A DNA stretch of 64,000 nucleotides from Guadua angustifolia (taxonomy: Eukaryota > Streptophyta > Magnoliopsida > Poales > Poaceae): NCBI GenBank assembly GCA_036346375.1, contig JAYEVE010000231.1:744001-808000 (forward strand). Direction: 5' to 3'. The notes beneath the pieces were generated by a model. That model was not told the origin of the DNA. It did not search any database and was given only the letters and a program-made list of their open reading frames with translations. Below, piece by piece: positions 21,127 through 33,578 of this stretch. The first letter of the stretch is position 1, and every line of letters begins with the position of its first letter. The translations under genes were made by a program, and so were the position numbers.

Positions 21127-22560
21127 TTGAGAGAGTGTCAATCCACTTGCCAGAACCCAGTAGTTAATAGGGGTAATACTTTTGTGTTATCTTCAGTTTT
21201 ATTACTAACCATGATAGGACCCCATGCAAGAGCTAGAGCTGTAGGAGATGATGATGACTTTTGTAAGCTCTTTGAAGATCTTGGGGAGGATCCCATGAAG
21301 AGGGACAAGGAGCTCAAGGAAGCCCTTGCCAAAGCAAACCGAGAAGCGGCCAAGAACATCCGAGAGATTAAAGATGATGTCGCGAAGGTCCAGCAAGACA
21401 ATCAAGAAAACTTTGAGAGACTAGATCGTCGAATCTCAGACCATGCCGGTAGAGTTCAGATTATGGAGAACCAGCTTCCTCACAAAGGATTAGGGGATGA
21501 AGAAGTGGATGATGTAGCTGAAGAGTCTGATGCAGGCCACGGCCGAAATGGGGCACCGCACAATGGCGCCACTATGCATCGAGTTGGCCAAGACAAACGA
21601 CTACGGGAACATCGGCACCGCAATGGACAAGGTATGGGAGGTATTCATGAAAATAATGTTAACCTTAACAACCGCAATGATGATCCTTTTGTGAAGGCTA
21701 AGTTTACCACACCATCCTTTTTTGGTTCATGTGATGCTGAAATATACCTAGATTGGGAAATGACCATTGAACAGAAATTTAACTCCCATCTAGTTCCTAA
21801 AATTCATAGAGTGAGACAAGCCACCTGTGAATTCAAAGATTTTGCAATAATATGGTGGAATGAACTAGTAAAAGCTAACATATAACCTAATACTTCGGAT
21901 ATGTTGAAACGACACATGCGGGCTAGATTTGTTCCTCCTTCATTTAAACGTGACTTGCGAAAAAAATTGCAACGCCTAGATCAAGGTAGCAAGTCGGTAG
22001 AAGAGTACTACCAAGAGCTTCAAATAGGCATGTTACATTGCAAGGTAGAGGAGGATGAGGAGGATAAAATGGCTCATTTCTATGGAGGGTTAAGGCATGA
22101 AATCCAGGATATTGTTGATTACAAAGAATATAACTCTATCAATAGATTGTTCCAACTTGTTGTTTTGATAGAAAAAGAATTGCAGGGGCGACAACAGCGA
22201 CCAAGAAGTAACCTTGTGGCAACTTCACTCCAAGATATACACAGATGCTAACCAAATCAACACCACCTCCTGCTTTTCGATCTACTGCCCCCTCGAAGAA
22301 TAGGGCACGTTCAGCAGCACCATCACCTTCGTCACATTCACCTAAGGTGAGTAAATCTTCTAATGTGTAGTCACACGCGAAGACTTCATCCTCTGTTGCC
22401 TCCACTGGACGGATGACAGGTATAGTGTGTCACCATTGTAAGGGAATAGGACATGTTATGAAGGACTGTCCAAGTCAACGAGCTTACATTGCGACAGATG
22501 ATGGTGGGTACATTAGTGCATCTGATGTAGAAGATGAACTTGCTCTTGCAGCTAACCTTG
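21127..22560 (+). pseudogene. Element E gag
   Basis: The likely start is ATG 21211 (MIGPHARARA), though an upstream in-frame ATG lies at 21127. An acidic, lysine-rich helical stretch is followed by the gag domain: ITPSF-like TTPSFFGSCDAEIYLDWEMT, AIIWWNELVKANI, then MLKRHMRARFVPPSF and SVEEYYQELQ. A TAA at 21883 interrupts it between these parts, and a frame change follows 22250. A CCHC zinc knuckle, CHHCKGIGHVMKDC, is intact at 22429-22470. Gag would package element RNA. Confidence 0.85.
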
Positions 22561-22739
22561 CAGATGATAATGCTTAGAATGAAATGGATATTGATGATGA
22601 GGAGACCTTCGGCAAAGATGATACGGAGAACTACAGGAGCATAATTGGGCAGCGAGTGTTGAGTACTCGAATGGAGCCAGTTGATAAGATCCAACACCAT
22701 AATTTGTTCCAACTTTTCTTCATTGTCAACAACATCGTG

Positions 22740-23152
22740 TCCGTATCATTATCGATAGCGGAAGTTGCAACAACTTGGTAAGTTTAGATTTGGTCAAGAA
22801 GCTTGGCTTGGCCACACGACCACGTCAGCATCCATATCATATTCAATGTTTCAATGACAGTGGTAAGGTGAAGGTAACACAAACTGCAAAGGTTAATTTT
22901 TCCATTGGTACATACAATGATTGTGTTGAATTTGATGTTGTACCTATGCAAGCTTGCTCACTTTTGTTAGGTCGACCATGGGAATTTGATACAGATGCCA
23001 CTCATCATGGTCGAACTAATAAATACACATTCATGCACAAAGGAAAGAAAATCACTTTGCTTCCTATGACACCTGCTGAAATTTTGCAATGTGATAAAGA
23101 AAGAGCTAAAAATGAGAAGAAACAAAGTGTGTTAGAATCTGAAAATCAGTAA
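22740..23152 (+). pseudogene. Element E aspartic protease
   Basis: IIIDSGSCNNLVSLDLVKKL gives a normal D-S-G active site at about 22751-22760. LLLGRPWEFDTDATHHGR is the conserved second half. The frame is open from 22742 to the stop at 23150, but it is separated from gag by a frame change. It would process Gag-Pol. Confidence 0.85.
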
Positions 23153-23385
23153 GTAGCTAAAACTATTTTTCCACCTAAAAAAGATAATGGAGTGTCAAGT
23201 TCTAGGTCAGAGGGGATTAAGTTGAAGGGTGGTGTTTTGCTTGCCACAAAAACTGATCTTGCTAAAATTAATGATGATGTGTCATGCTATGCTTTGATAT
23301 GCAAAGAGACTTTATTTTCATTTGAAGATAAGTCTATCCCTTTGCCACCTGCTATCACTAACTTTTTGTAGGAGTATGATGATGT

Positions 23386-24136
23386 GCTTCCGACTGAGAT
23401 ACCCCCCGGGTTGCCACCTATTTGAGGAATTAAGCATCAAATTGATCTGATCCCAGGAGCAACTTTGCCAAACCGTGCTGCATATAGGACCAATCCGGAA
23501 GAGACTAAGGAAATTCAACGACAAATCCAAGAGCTTCTAGACCGTGGGTATGTGTGAGAAAGCCTTAGTCCTTGTGTTGTTCTTGTTCTTTTGGTTCCTA
23601 AGAAAGACAGTAGTTGGCGAATGTGTGTGGATTGTAGAGCCATTAACAATATCACCATAAGATATCGTCATCCTATTCCTAGATTAGACGACATGCTTGA
23701 TGAGTTAAGTGGTTCTAAGATTTTTTTCTAAAGTTGACTTGCGAAGTGGATACCACCAAATTAGGATGAAATTGGGAGATGAATGGAAAACTACTGTTAA
23801 AACTAAGTTTGGTTTATATGAGTGGTTAGTTATGCCTTTTGGATTGACTAATGCACCCAACACTTTCATGCACTTAATGAATGAGGTTTTACGTCCATTC
23901 ATTGGGAAATTTGTGGTGGTTTACTTTGATGATATCTTGATTTACAGCAAGACACTTTCTGAGCATCTTGAACATTTACGTGCTGTTTTTAATGCTTTCA
24001 GAGATGCACGTTTGTTTGGTAACCTCGAGAAGTCCGCCTTTTGCACCGATCGAGTCTCGTTTCTTAGCTATGTTGTGACTCCGCAGGGAATTGAGGTAGA
24101 TGAAGCCAAGATTGAAGCAATACAGAGTTGGCTGAC
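23386..24136 (+). pseudogene. Element E reverse transcriptase
   Basis: Motifs run YDDVLPTEIPPGLPPI, stop, IDLIPGATLPNRAAYRTNPE, RMCVDCRAINN, RYRHPIPRLDDMLDELSGSK, then a frameshift near 23727 and KVDLRSGYHQIRMKLGDEWK, MPFGLTNAPNTF and the catalytic YFDDILIYS (YFDD at 23922-23933). Stops at about 23423 and 23557. The core from 23709 is open for 175 codons, including FLSYVVTPQGIEVDEAK. Confidence 0.9.
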
Positions 24137-24156
24137 TCCTAAAAACGGTCTCACGG

Positions 24157-24740
24157 GTGCGGAGCTTCCATGGCCTTGCCAGTTTCTACCGCCGATTTGT
24201 GAAGGATTTCAACACCATTGCTGCTCCGTTGAATGAGTTGACCAAGAAGGGCGTTCCATTCCACTGGGGACAACTGCAAGAAGACGCTTTCAACATTTTA
24301 AAACAGAAACTCACAAATGCACCATTACTCCAACTTCCAAATTTTGGTAAGACCTTTGAACTTGAATGTGATGCTAGTGGAGTTGGAATTGGTGGTGTGC
24401 TCATGCAAGAAGGTAAGCCTATTGCTTATTTCAGTGAGAAATTGAGTGGGCCTCTTCTAAATTATTCCACGTATGATAAAGAATTGTATGCTCTTGTTTG
24501 ATCTTTGGAAACGTGGCAACATTATTTATGGCCTAAGGAATTTGTTATTCACTCTAATCATGAATCACTTAATCATATTCGTAGTCAAAACAAGCTAAAT
24601 CGTAGGCATGCTAAGTGGATTGAATTCATTGAATCTTTTCCTTATATCATCAAACACAAGAAAGGGAAAGATAATGTAATTGTTGATGCATTGTCTAGGA
24701 GATACACCATGTTGTCTGAACTTGATTCTCGAATTTTTGG
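24157..24740 (+). pseudogene. Element E RNase H
   Basis: It follows the reverse transcriptase after a one-base frame change at about 24150. FYRRFVKDFNTIAAPLNELT is the connection; RNase H shows ELECDASGVGIGGVLMQEG and STYDKELYALV, with a TGA at 24499. The later motif is HSNHESLNHI where relatives have Asp before His, so one catalytic Asp is replaced by Asn. VDALSRR ends the domain. Confidence 0.85.
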
Positions 24741-26200
24741 CTTAGAAACTATAAAGGGACAATATGCACATGATCCTGATTTTAAAGATGCGTTGATAAA
24801 TTGTAAGGAGGGAAGAATTTGGAATAAAATTATGCTCAATGATGGGTTCTTGTTTAGAGCTAACCGCCTATGCATTCCAGTTGGTTCCATTCGTCTTTTG
24901 TTATTGCAAGAAGCACATGCAGGAGGATTGATGGGACACTTTGGTGTCAAAAAGATGGAGGTTGTTCTGGCCACGCACTTCTACTGGTCGCGCATGAGAC
25001 GCGATGTTGAGCGTTTTGTGGCACGTTGCACCACGTGTCAAAAGGCAAAGTCACGAATGAATCCACATGGTTTGTATATGCCGCTTCCTATTCCTAGTGT
25101 TCCGTGGGAGGATATTTTGATGGATTTTGTTCTCGAATTGCCTAGGAAAAAAAGGGGGAGGGATAGTGTTTTTGTTGTCGTGGATAGATTTTCAAAGATG
25201 GCACATTTCCTTCCTTACAAAAAAAACAACGATGCCACTCATATTGCTGATCTATTTTTCAATGAGATTGTTCACTTACATGGTATGCCTTCCACTATTG
25301 TTTTAGATCGCGACACAAAATTCTTGAGTCATTTTTGGCGAACTTTATGGAACAAATTGGGAACAAAATTACTATTTTCTACTACATGTCATCCCCAAAC
25401 TTATGACCAAACGGAGGTCATAAACCGCACATTGTCTACTATGTTGTGGGCTGTTTTGAAGAAAAACTTGAAGATGTGAGAGGAGTGTCTTCCTCATGTG
25501 GAGTTTGCCTACAACTGTGCACTGCACTCGACAACCAAGGTAAGTCCTTTCAAGGTAGTGTATGGTTTCAATCCCCGTGCTCCCATCTAAAAAGATAAAT
25601 CTAGATGCTAAGAAGCGTGCTGAGTTTATTTTAAAATTGCATGAGATAACAAAGGAGAACATTAAGCAAATGAATGAAAAATATCGCATTGCTGGTAGTC
25701 ATAGTAGAAAAGAGTTGAAATTTGCTCCAAGAGATCTTGTATGGCTACACTTGCGTAAGGAATGTTTTCTTGAATTGCGAAAGTCAAAAGTGATGCCTCG
25801 CGTTGATGGTCCTTTTAAGTGTTAGAACGAATAAATGATAATGCATACAAACTAGAGCTGCCTGTAGAAATCGGGGTTAGTCCCACATTTAACATTTCAG
25901 ATTTGTGACCATATTTGGGAGAAGACAATGAGATTGAGTCAAGGACGACTCCAATTCAAGAGGGGGAGGATGATGAGGACATCAATCCTAGCATTACGCC
26001 TTCAATTGATGACGACATTTCTCCTTCAATGGACGCATCTACCTCCTCTTCCACACCACATGTGTAAGGACAAATTACAAGAGCACGAGCCCATCAGTTA
26101 AATTACCAGGTGAGCTCGTTCTTAAGTTTTCATGCAAATACTGTAAAGGATAAGTTACTACCTAATGGTATTGTTATTATGCGAGACGGAGTCTAGTTTG
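24741..26200 (+). pseudogene. Element E integrase and C-terminal tail
   Basis: The zinc-binding domain has HAGGLMGHFG and CTTCQKAKS. The core keeps Asp in ILMDFVLELP, Asp in IVLDRDTKFLSHFW and Glu in DQTEVINRTL, so the DDE triad is present. This part is one open frame from 24505 to a TGA at 25477. The rest (to about 25830) is frameshifted but shows LRKECFLELRKSKV and VDGPFK. Past a frame change come YLGE, an acidic stretch and ITRARAHQLNYQVSSF at about 26080-26125, a tail typical of this group. No chromodomain was seen. Confidence 0.85.
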
Positions 26201-26860
26201 GCCACTGCAGAGCAGTCCAACTTCAAACGGGTGTAACAGATGCAAACAGAGTCCGTTTGGGATGTTCAAGTACATCAAGGAGAAGCCCTCGATGAGATCT
26301 TTCCAATGGATCTAGTCCCATATCCAATTTCAATCTGAGTCAATCACAATCATCAAAACAAGTTGTGACCAGATTCTGCGGACTACTGTCTCTCTTTTGT
26401 TTTGGGCCTTGGCCTGTGTATTTGGAGGAGGGCTGCGCCCCAAACCCTAGCCGCTGCCCCTCTCACGTATTAAAACCTCGTAGTCATTATTGTTATGCTT
26501 TGGGGGTTTTGCTTAGATTATTCTGCCATTGCAGTTTCACCGTTCATCAATTTGTGGAACCACAACTTCGTGTGCTTAATACAATTCACAATTGAGATTG
26601 CTTCTTTTCGTTCTTGCTCGTGTTCTCGATTTGCTTATAGGAAGTAGCCTTCTGGGCGAGGTCAACTGTGTTTTGGCACGGTTGATAACCAACGGAGCCA
26701 TGGTGTTGCCATTGCACGTTTCGTTCGATTCTGATTGGAAGTCCAGATTGTTTATGTCGAGTCCTTCACCAATCAAATTACCGTCTACCTGTCAGAAGAT
26801 CGGGCCCCGTGACGCATCAAGGGGCGGTAGCACCGGACCTTTGAGTGAAATTATGATTGA
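26201..26860 (+). repeat. 3' terminal region of element E (possible LTR)
   Basis: Non-coding sequence with features of a grass gypsy LTR, such as a pyrimidine-rich leader, a TATTAAA at about 26469 and the GCTTTGGGGGTTTTGCTTAG block at about 26498. It has no partner copy in the window, so LTR status and limits are inferred. Confidence 0.4.
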
Positions 26861-28316
26861 TTAATGATTTTGGGATAATCATTGTATATCTTTGTGGGCA
26901 TTGCTATTTGAAAGGTTTTTCCTTGTCTTTGATGGTTGCAGGGCGACGGTGCTAGATCATGGTGAGGTGGAGGATGTCCAAGACTAGGCGAGGAGTGTCG
27001 GAGGTCTAGACGATTGGGAGATCGCCGGAAGATGATCGGAGTTGGAGCCTGGACAAGCCAAGAAAACAAGGAAAGGAGGAGATGCTATCTAGACGCCGCA
27101 CGAATCAAGGAAGGCCATGGAATTGCGGTCTAGTTGATAGGTTAGCGTGTCAAGGTAGCATGCTTTAAAAACCATTCAAGAAAACCTGTTATGTGTGTGG
27201 GTTTTGGGTTAGTCCTTGCATAACTATGTGAGTGGGTTTATCCTAGCCCTTAGATGAGTACTCTAGGGTCGAGGGACACATCCAAGGGTGGTAGGTGGCC
27301 CAAGAGTAGTATAAATAGAGGGGGAGGGGTAACCTCCTCCTCTTGAAGGTTGTAGAGGTTTTTGTGCTCCTTTAAGCTTTGTCCACCTTGTTGTAAGGCT
27401 TTGTAAGCCTCCTCCTTCCAGAAATGCAAATCTTTTCATTCATGCTTGAATTTACATTATGCATTTACTTTATGTCTTCAATTCAGCATTTAAATTCCTG
27501 CAATTTACTTTCTTGCATTTTGGATTTGCCTCCACTCCTTCTAAATGCTGCTGATCTTGGATATCTTGAGTGTGTTCATATGGTTTTATGTCTCTTTTGC
27601 ACTCTAGGATAGACTAGAGATCAAGTTTTCTATCAAGTTGCATCTTTGTCCAAAACATGTTCTTCGCACAGCAGTCAGTATTTAATTTTTATAAACATCT
27701 AGAAAAATCCTTTTTGAGTTATTCTTGTTGGAGAAGGTGCAAGACTCTCATATCCATCTGTAAAAAAATTTTGGAGCCAACTTGTCACACCATTTGGGCA
27801 CCATAAGGTGAAAACCGAGCCCAAACTTTCTGCTCGAAGTTCCTAACTATCTGTGTTCTTCAATTTTTGCTGATTTTTATGCAAGGATTTTTGAGGTGAA
27901 ATTTCGTGGAGTGCTTCATGACTCATTCTCATAGGAAGAAAAATTCTCAAAATTTCTTGAGCATCAGAAACCTACCAACCACCAGTTCTAATTGAGGATA
28001 GTTTCTAAAAATTCTGCTTTTGCTTTTCTGAAAGTGAGTTTTGTAATTTGGATTGATCTCCTTTGTAAAAGCAAGAGTTGAATTGATTCCTTTTTGTTTT
28101 GAACACTAGACAACTAGGATTGTGACTCAAAAATCGCTACATATTCTATGGTTCTCATCCATGCAAGCTAGGGATACACATAGCTGTCTAGTTGTTCGGG
28201 TTTTTCATGATTTCTTTTGCATAATCTTTTCGAGGTATTAGTTGGAGTATTTTTGGTGGAAAATTTTGTTTGCGACCATTCACCCCCCCTCTGTTCGATA
28301 TCTCGATCCTTCAGCG
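26861..28316 (+). repeat. Orphan LTR-like fragment, possibly copia (SIRE/Maximus type)
   Basis: There is no coding frame. The fragment has TATAAATA at 27310-27317, a GAGGGGGAGGGG run just after, and near its end CCATTCACCCCCCCTC (about 28276), a block I associate with the ends of Maximus/SIRE copia LTRs in grasses. No primer site or gag follows, so only a fragment is left. The family call is recollection, not a comparison. Confidence 0.4.
27310..27317 (+). promoter_or_regulatory. TATA box in orphan LTR fragment
   Basis: TATAAATA stands in a GC-poor context followed by a purine-rich run; it would be the LTR promoter if the fragment is an LTR. Confidence 0.45.
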
Positions 28317-30395
28317 ATTTAAAAGTTATGATCTATTGTAGTGGTCTGTCTCGAATTGAATCACTGCTGGAAGTTTAGGTGTTGGACAGATTGCTGGTTC
28401 GACATTCAGATCATGTTTTGGGGCCGAGGGGGGTTCAGAAGTTTGCGAAAGTTGTAGATGAATCTTAAGTTTTTGTAGAGATGAAGAACGCGAGATTTGA
28501 ATAAGTGGATCAAAAGTTATGGCATGTTGAAGCCGACTATGTAGATTATGTTGCTGCTGGGTGCAGTCTTGGTGGTTTAAGAATTAGGGCCACTTAGAGG
28601 CCGAATCAAATTATTTCAAAAACTAGAGAAAGTTAGATAATTTCTTGTAGATTTCATAACTATCATCATTTGCTCATTTTGGAGTTGTATAAACTTAGTT
28701 ATGTTATTTTGTTTTCTGCTGTATAGGGTGATATCAGTTTTTCTTTTAGGGCTAGTTGTAAAAGGTTAAATGGTCTATTCGAGAAAGATGGTTAACTAGA
28801 AATTTGGGGGTAATCTTTGGTAGTTTCTTAAAGTTCTTTGTTTTTGTTGTTTGGGCTTTTGGGGTAGAACTTATAGCCTTTTTACTGTCGGGACAGCTTT
28901 GGGGAATTGAACTTTCCAGTGATTGAGAAACTTTAAAGCGGGGTTAAGCATAGGAGCGAAATTGTTATATTTGACGCTTGAACCGTGATTGCATTGTTTT
29001 GAGATGAATACATTTATATGTTTATTGTAGGAGGTGTGATCTTGAGAGTGGCCTCAACCTCATGCCACTCCATTCCTCATGGGTAAAGAGGCAAGTATAT
29101 CGTGTGAATGCTAAAGATTGCGATGAGTAATGGAATAAATTGAATAAGTGACCATCTTCTTGTCGTAATATGATCAATATTTCTCTTATGATTACTAAAT
29201 ATCGGAAGTGGTTGGATATGTGATATTATAGTTTCATGGCAAATGAACATTTTGAAATATTATGTTGTATCATTTGCAATCATGACATGAAAAGATGGAT
29301 GAGCCAGGTCGGTGAAAAAAATCATATGAGGTCATATGACTAATCCAGAGTGCTCTTGAGAAGACCTACCTCATAGTCCCATCCACAGGGATGGATGGGA
29401 GTGAGACAGTAAGAGTAGGCCCATCCACAGGGATGGAAGGAAACCAAAGGGTGCGACACCGACAGGTGTGTACCTAAGCTATACTAGTATAGGCTAAGAA
29501 TGGTGCATTTTGAGCAAGAAAACATGAGTGCATGGTATTGCATTGCATCGCTAATGATGATTATTGAGTTGATGGTAATGTATAGATTTGGGATAGAGTC
29601 GTGGACTCATCTAAAGATATCTAATGAGGTACGTGTATCAGTGAGTATGTTATTGAGGTATAGACTCAATCTAAAGTGAGCAATGAAATGAATGTGGCAA
29701 CTAGCGACGGTTTTACTGTTTTATGTGCTTGCTGAATTCAATTAAGAAAAATTGTTATGTTATCGTTTTAACTGTGTTAAATGTTTATGATTTTGTCATT
29801 TGATGTACTTTGCCGAGTCTTGGACTCACGCTTGTTTGTTTATTTTTTTAGATACTGTGGACCATCATGATGGGATGGGAGTAGCACAAACATGAAACCG
29901 ATCATCACTTTACACTCTTGATGTAGTTTGTACTTGAGCATGCTTAGCCTTTGATTAAACAGATAGACTCAGTCATGAAATAATATTAGTGGATACCTTC
30001 TTGATTGGTTTTAATCAGTTTGGCTCAATGCTTGGGTTCCATGTAAAGTGTTGTGGTTGTTATTGTTTATGCTTCCAACCCTTGTTTATAACTTGTGGTT
30101 GATGGTTATTGTCTAAAGTTAGAGCTGGATGCTTGCTGAAATTATGGTGTAAAATGGTTAGCTGTTGTTGTTGCTATCCTTGTTTTGTGACCTAGTTTGC
30201 AACAAGGTACTACTAAAATTTTTAGTTGAGCTCGAAGAATTTTCAGGGTGCTAACTTGTTATGGTTCATTGTTTATTATTAGAAGTGACTTGTAATGTAA
30301 CATGCTTGATGAAATTTGTGTACAATTGAATTATTTCATTGTGGTTGAGCTTCTGTTGTAACATTCAGAGCACAGTTGGTGCTGGGGTGTTACAA
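28317..30395 (+). repeat. Orphan gypsy LTR fragment, plus orientation
   Basis: Non-coding sequence ending GGGGTGTTACA at 30395. It has a GAGTC-TTG-GACTC hairpin followed by ACGCTTG at 29815-29827, comparable to the hairpins of the Tekay-type LTRs of D, H and B. No primer site follows, so this is a solo or broken LTR. The left edge is uncertain; TGTCACACCATTTGGGCACC at about 27787 could be an alternative start because it is an imperfect inverse of the right end. Confidence 0.5.
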
Positions 30396-30553
30396 GCACC
30401 TTTCCTCACAATTTTGCAATTCAATTTGTGATTATAAGTGAAGCATATAACATAAATATTAACCTGATTCAGTTTGCAACTTAATTTGCAAATATAAATA
30501 AAGTACATATCAATCCCTGTCCTTGGATACAGAATACTCATATTTTGTACGCC

Positions 30554-31543
30554 TCATTCAATAACATAGATGGGCAAAACTATAAGTTCTGGCATCAAGC
30601 ATAGCTCATTCATATCATGAGATTGTAAACAAGCAATATCAAACCATTCTAACAATGGTGACACAATTTTAATGGGCTTCCACTCATGAACTATGACATG
30701 CTGATTTGTAATACAAGTCAATAAACTAAAATTTGAACAATATGGTAGCAAGTTATGGGTATCACTCATATCAGGAAAATTTGATGGTATCTCACATGAA
30801 ACAAGATGTTGAATACAACTAGGATTGCTCAAAACAGCAAGGTTCAATTCAGCAAGTTTATCACAAATTATGCATATTCTGTAAACAAGAAAGTTGCCAT
30901 CTATGCCAAAATCCCTAAATAAATTAAATTTAAAACAATAGGCATAGGTGCTAGATAAATACTTAAGAGATGAAATTTCAAAAATCTTATCCATAGCACA
31001 ATTCACGCTAACATGCTCATTGAACATAATATAGCACAAAACATTGTCAGGGGAAATTCTAGCTATCACTTCTATATGCGTAATCAGCACCACATGATCA
31101 AAATTATAAGCATGCAATTCATCACTTGGCTCCAAAATTGTGGCACAAGATGGTAACTCACTATAATTAAGTACAACACGAATATACTCACAAATTTGCA
31201 CCCTTTCTTGTTGTAAAATCAGATCTATACTATTGTCATTAGCATCCTCCTCAGAAGAAGTGGGAACCTCAAAACTTTCACTTGATAACGCAGATTTTTC
31301 AGCATGTAGCTCCCCTTCTCCAGAAGTAACCTGCATATCACATGGAACAACAACAACAGCAGAAGTAATACAAGTAGATTGAATTACGTTAGTTGAATCA
31401 TCCTCATATGTGCTATCCTCTACTTCACTCGAATTTTCTAGTATTTCTTTCGCATGCTCGAGATGTATGCTCTCATTAAGGTTTGGTGCAGTGCATGAAA
31501 CAGGAGTAGCATTTAACTCTTTAGGAACTTGAATTGTGGTTAA
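30554..31543 (-). pseudogene. Element F ORF of unknown function
   Basis: The frame is open for about 329 codons from the MITE edge (31543) to the stop at 30554; the first Met is at 31336. The N-terminal half is Ser/Thr/Glu/Asp-rich and acidic, and the C-terminal half is hydrophobic and Cys-rich (for example KLAELNLAVLSNPSCIQHLV). I recognise no domain, zinc motif or signal peptide. It lies downstream of gag in element F, and the MITE has cut its upstream part. Open length in an otherwise stop-rich element may be recent decay or chance. It looks like proteins annotated as transposon-related in grasses, but I cannot name a family. Confidence 0.5.
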
Positions 31544-31544
31544 T

Positions 31545-31811
31545 GGGGACGTATCTAGTGCAAATGGCTATTCAGTGCTAAAATGCTAACATCCATCATG
31601 GGCCATCCGATCTATCATGTGCGGCCCAGATTAAGAGTGGTGGAACCCCTTGTCACTTAAACGGTTTTGCGAAAACCCCCCTCTATTTCTCTCCTCATTA
31701 TATGAGGGGCTTCCACCTCTCTCAATCTGGGCCGCACATGATAGATCGGATGGCTCACGATGGATGTTAGCATTTTAGCACTGAATAGCCATTTGCACTA
31801 GATATGTCCCC
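31545..31811. mobile_element. Mutator-type foldback MITE with 9-bp target duplication
   Basis: A 267-bp element with terminal inverted repeats of about 105 bases beginning GGGGACRTATCTAGTGCAAA on both ends and a short central spacer. It has no coding capacity. It is flanked by perfect 9-bp direct repeats GTGGTTAAT (31536-31544 and 31812-31820). A 9-bp duplication is the hallmark of Mutator-like elements. It sits in element F's coding region. Confidence 0.92.
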
Positions 31812-31829
31812 GTGGTTAATTATCTTCTC

Positions 31830-32340
31830 TGTATTTTTCTTTAAGGTTTATAAGAAAGATTAAGCAAACAAGACATAGAATTGTATTCTTTGCAGCATAT
31901 CATGATCTGAATGTCAAAATCTAGTCCACAATAAAAGTTGTTCATCCGAGTCTTTTCGTTTTCTTATAATACACAACTCTAATATCTACACTGAAATTCT
32001 TGGTAGTACTCATCCACAGTTTTACCACCTTATTTTAAACGTTTCAATTTTCGTAATTGGTGAGCAACATATGGAGGAACAAATCTAGCTCTCATAATTT
32101 TCTTCAATTTAATCCATGTGATAGGGATGTCCAGATTTTTATGCATATAATCATTCCACCAAAGAGCAACATAATCAGTAAATCCACTAGTAACAACCCT
32201 AACCTTATCATGCTCAGGAATTCCATGTTTATCAAATGATTGTACTACAGCTAATTCCCAAGTAAGATAACCTTCAGGATAGTATTTACCACTAAAAATG
32301 GGTACGATTAACTTATTTTTGGTACGTGTGATATGCCGTC
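31830..32340 (-). pseudogene. Element F gag
   Basis: The minus strand reads a gag domain: YYPEGYLTWELAVVQSFDKH, GIPEHDKVRVV, YVALWWNDYMHKN, then TWIKLKKIMRARFVPPYVA and GGKTVDEYYQEFQ. TAA near 32037 and later stops break it. It resembles the gag of element E (MRARFVPP, VEEYYQE), so F may have used proteins of an E-like partner; that link is inference. Confidence 0.8.
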
Positions 32341-33565
32341 GTATCTCCCGTGGTGGTGAATCTATGCTCGAATGTTCTTTTTATCTCGGAGTGTGAACTA
32401 CCTCTTCTCCTTGGATGCTGTTGGCACAAGCACTTCGATGTTGAGAACCTGCCATTGTTAGTGAATACAAGAAACAAATCACAAGTATATGTTTCTACCA
32501 AATACTAGGTGCTGGTTGTTCAAATTCTCTCACACTGAAGGTTCTACCAAGCTCTCACAAGTTCTTACCATGCAAACAGGTGGCGACCGGAGGCTGGTTC
32601 GTGATAAACACATTCAAGCTTGGCAAAGAGATTGCAAGGAGAACAGTACCTATTTGGTTAGTAGAAGGTGGAGCTTGGACATGCAAAATTTATTTCCTAT
32701 GCAATCTGATAATTCTACTTATAGTAACGATAAGTAATGACCCAAACTAGAATTCACAAGCCCTAGTTGCCGATCTCAAAGATATAAGTGAATTTTAAGA
32801 CAACTCAAGCGCAAAAATGATGGAACTTAATGCAATCAATGAATAAGCTATAAAATATAAGTGAGGCTCCAAAAGCTCTATTGCACAAGTCGTAGAGAGA
32901 CGCTAGCTTACTGCTTCAACAATGTAAATAGGGCACAAGATTGCTCAATAATTAATACAATTGCATGATCTGAAAATAATGAACACAAATTAGGGTTTTG
33001 CTCCATTTAGTGCGACTAGCTACTATTTTCTTTTCTTTTTTTCTTTTTCTTTTTGTTGGCCTTTTGGCTCTTTCTTTTTTTTCTTTAGGGGAGAATTTTT
33101 GTTAAGGACTCTTCAAAGATTTAGACAAGTATAAAACTTCCCAATTAGAGTTAGGACATGAGAATTATGATCAAAATACCAAAGTGATCTGGATTGGAAG
33201 TACAACTTGCTTCACCAACATTAACGTCTAGATTAAACTAACATGGAGAGGGAACTTGAGTCCGCGCCCAACTAGGTTTTTGTTGACCTCATTCCAAGAT
33301 TTCAAGAAAGTGCTATGACATTAAAATCCAAGCTCGTATGTGAAAGTTAAGAAGAAAATAAAGTACTGGACAGATTGAAATAACGGCTACGTGAAGGAAA
33401 AATGATCAACAACTAAAACAAGGACTCTAATAGATCAAAACCTAATAAAACACACTAAAATACTAGATTGAATCTCAAGGTTCAATTTTTGTGGAGTAGT
33501 TTTAAATTTTGGATAGAAAACAAAAACTAATGTAAGATACTAAAATTCTCACCGATCAATGAAAT
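32341..33565 (-). other. Element F leader
   Basis: Region between primer site and gag with no supported gene. It includes a pyrimidine-rich low-complexity tract at 33022-33088 (plus strand). Confidence 0.5.
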
Positions 33566-33576
33566 CTCTGATACCA
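33566..33576 (-). other. Primer-binding site of element F (tRNA-iMet)
   Basis: The minus strand reads TGGTATCAGAG two bases inside the LTR end CTCAACA. Confidence 0.85.
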
Positions 33577-33578
33577 CC

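Larger units (their letters stand above)
20840..26860 (+). mobile_element. Element E: chromovirus-like gypsy element
   Basis: A plus-strand element with primer-site-like sequence, gag with CCHC knuckle, DSG protease, reverse transcriptase, RNase H, integrase and a C-terminal tail holding ITRARA. The pol protein resembles grass chromoviruses without a classic chromodomain (CRM/Reina side) by eye; I cannot settle the lineage. Stops and frameshifts are fewer than in D. The sequences before the primer site and after pol do not resemble each other, so I cannot confirm paired LTRs; both ends are approximate. Confidence 0.8.

Noticed and set aside
20840..26200. Host-derived gene cluster for reverse transcriptase and integrase
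   Set aside because: Domain order, primer site and frame breaks are those of a retrotransposon.
26861..28316. Paired LTRs for element E
   Set aside because: I compared the ends with 20840-21049 by eye and found no shared sequence.
33022..33088. Polypurine tract of an element on the minus strand
   Set aside because: It is near the 5' primer site of F, not next to a 3' LTR, so it is treated as low-complexity sequence.
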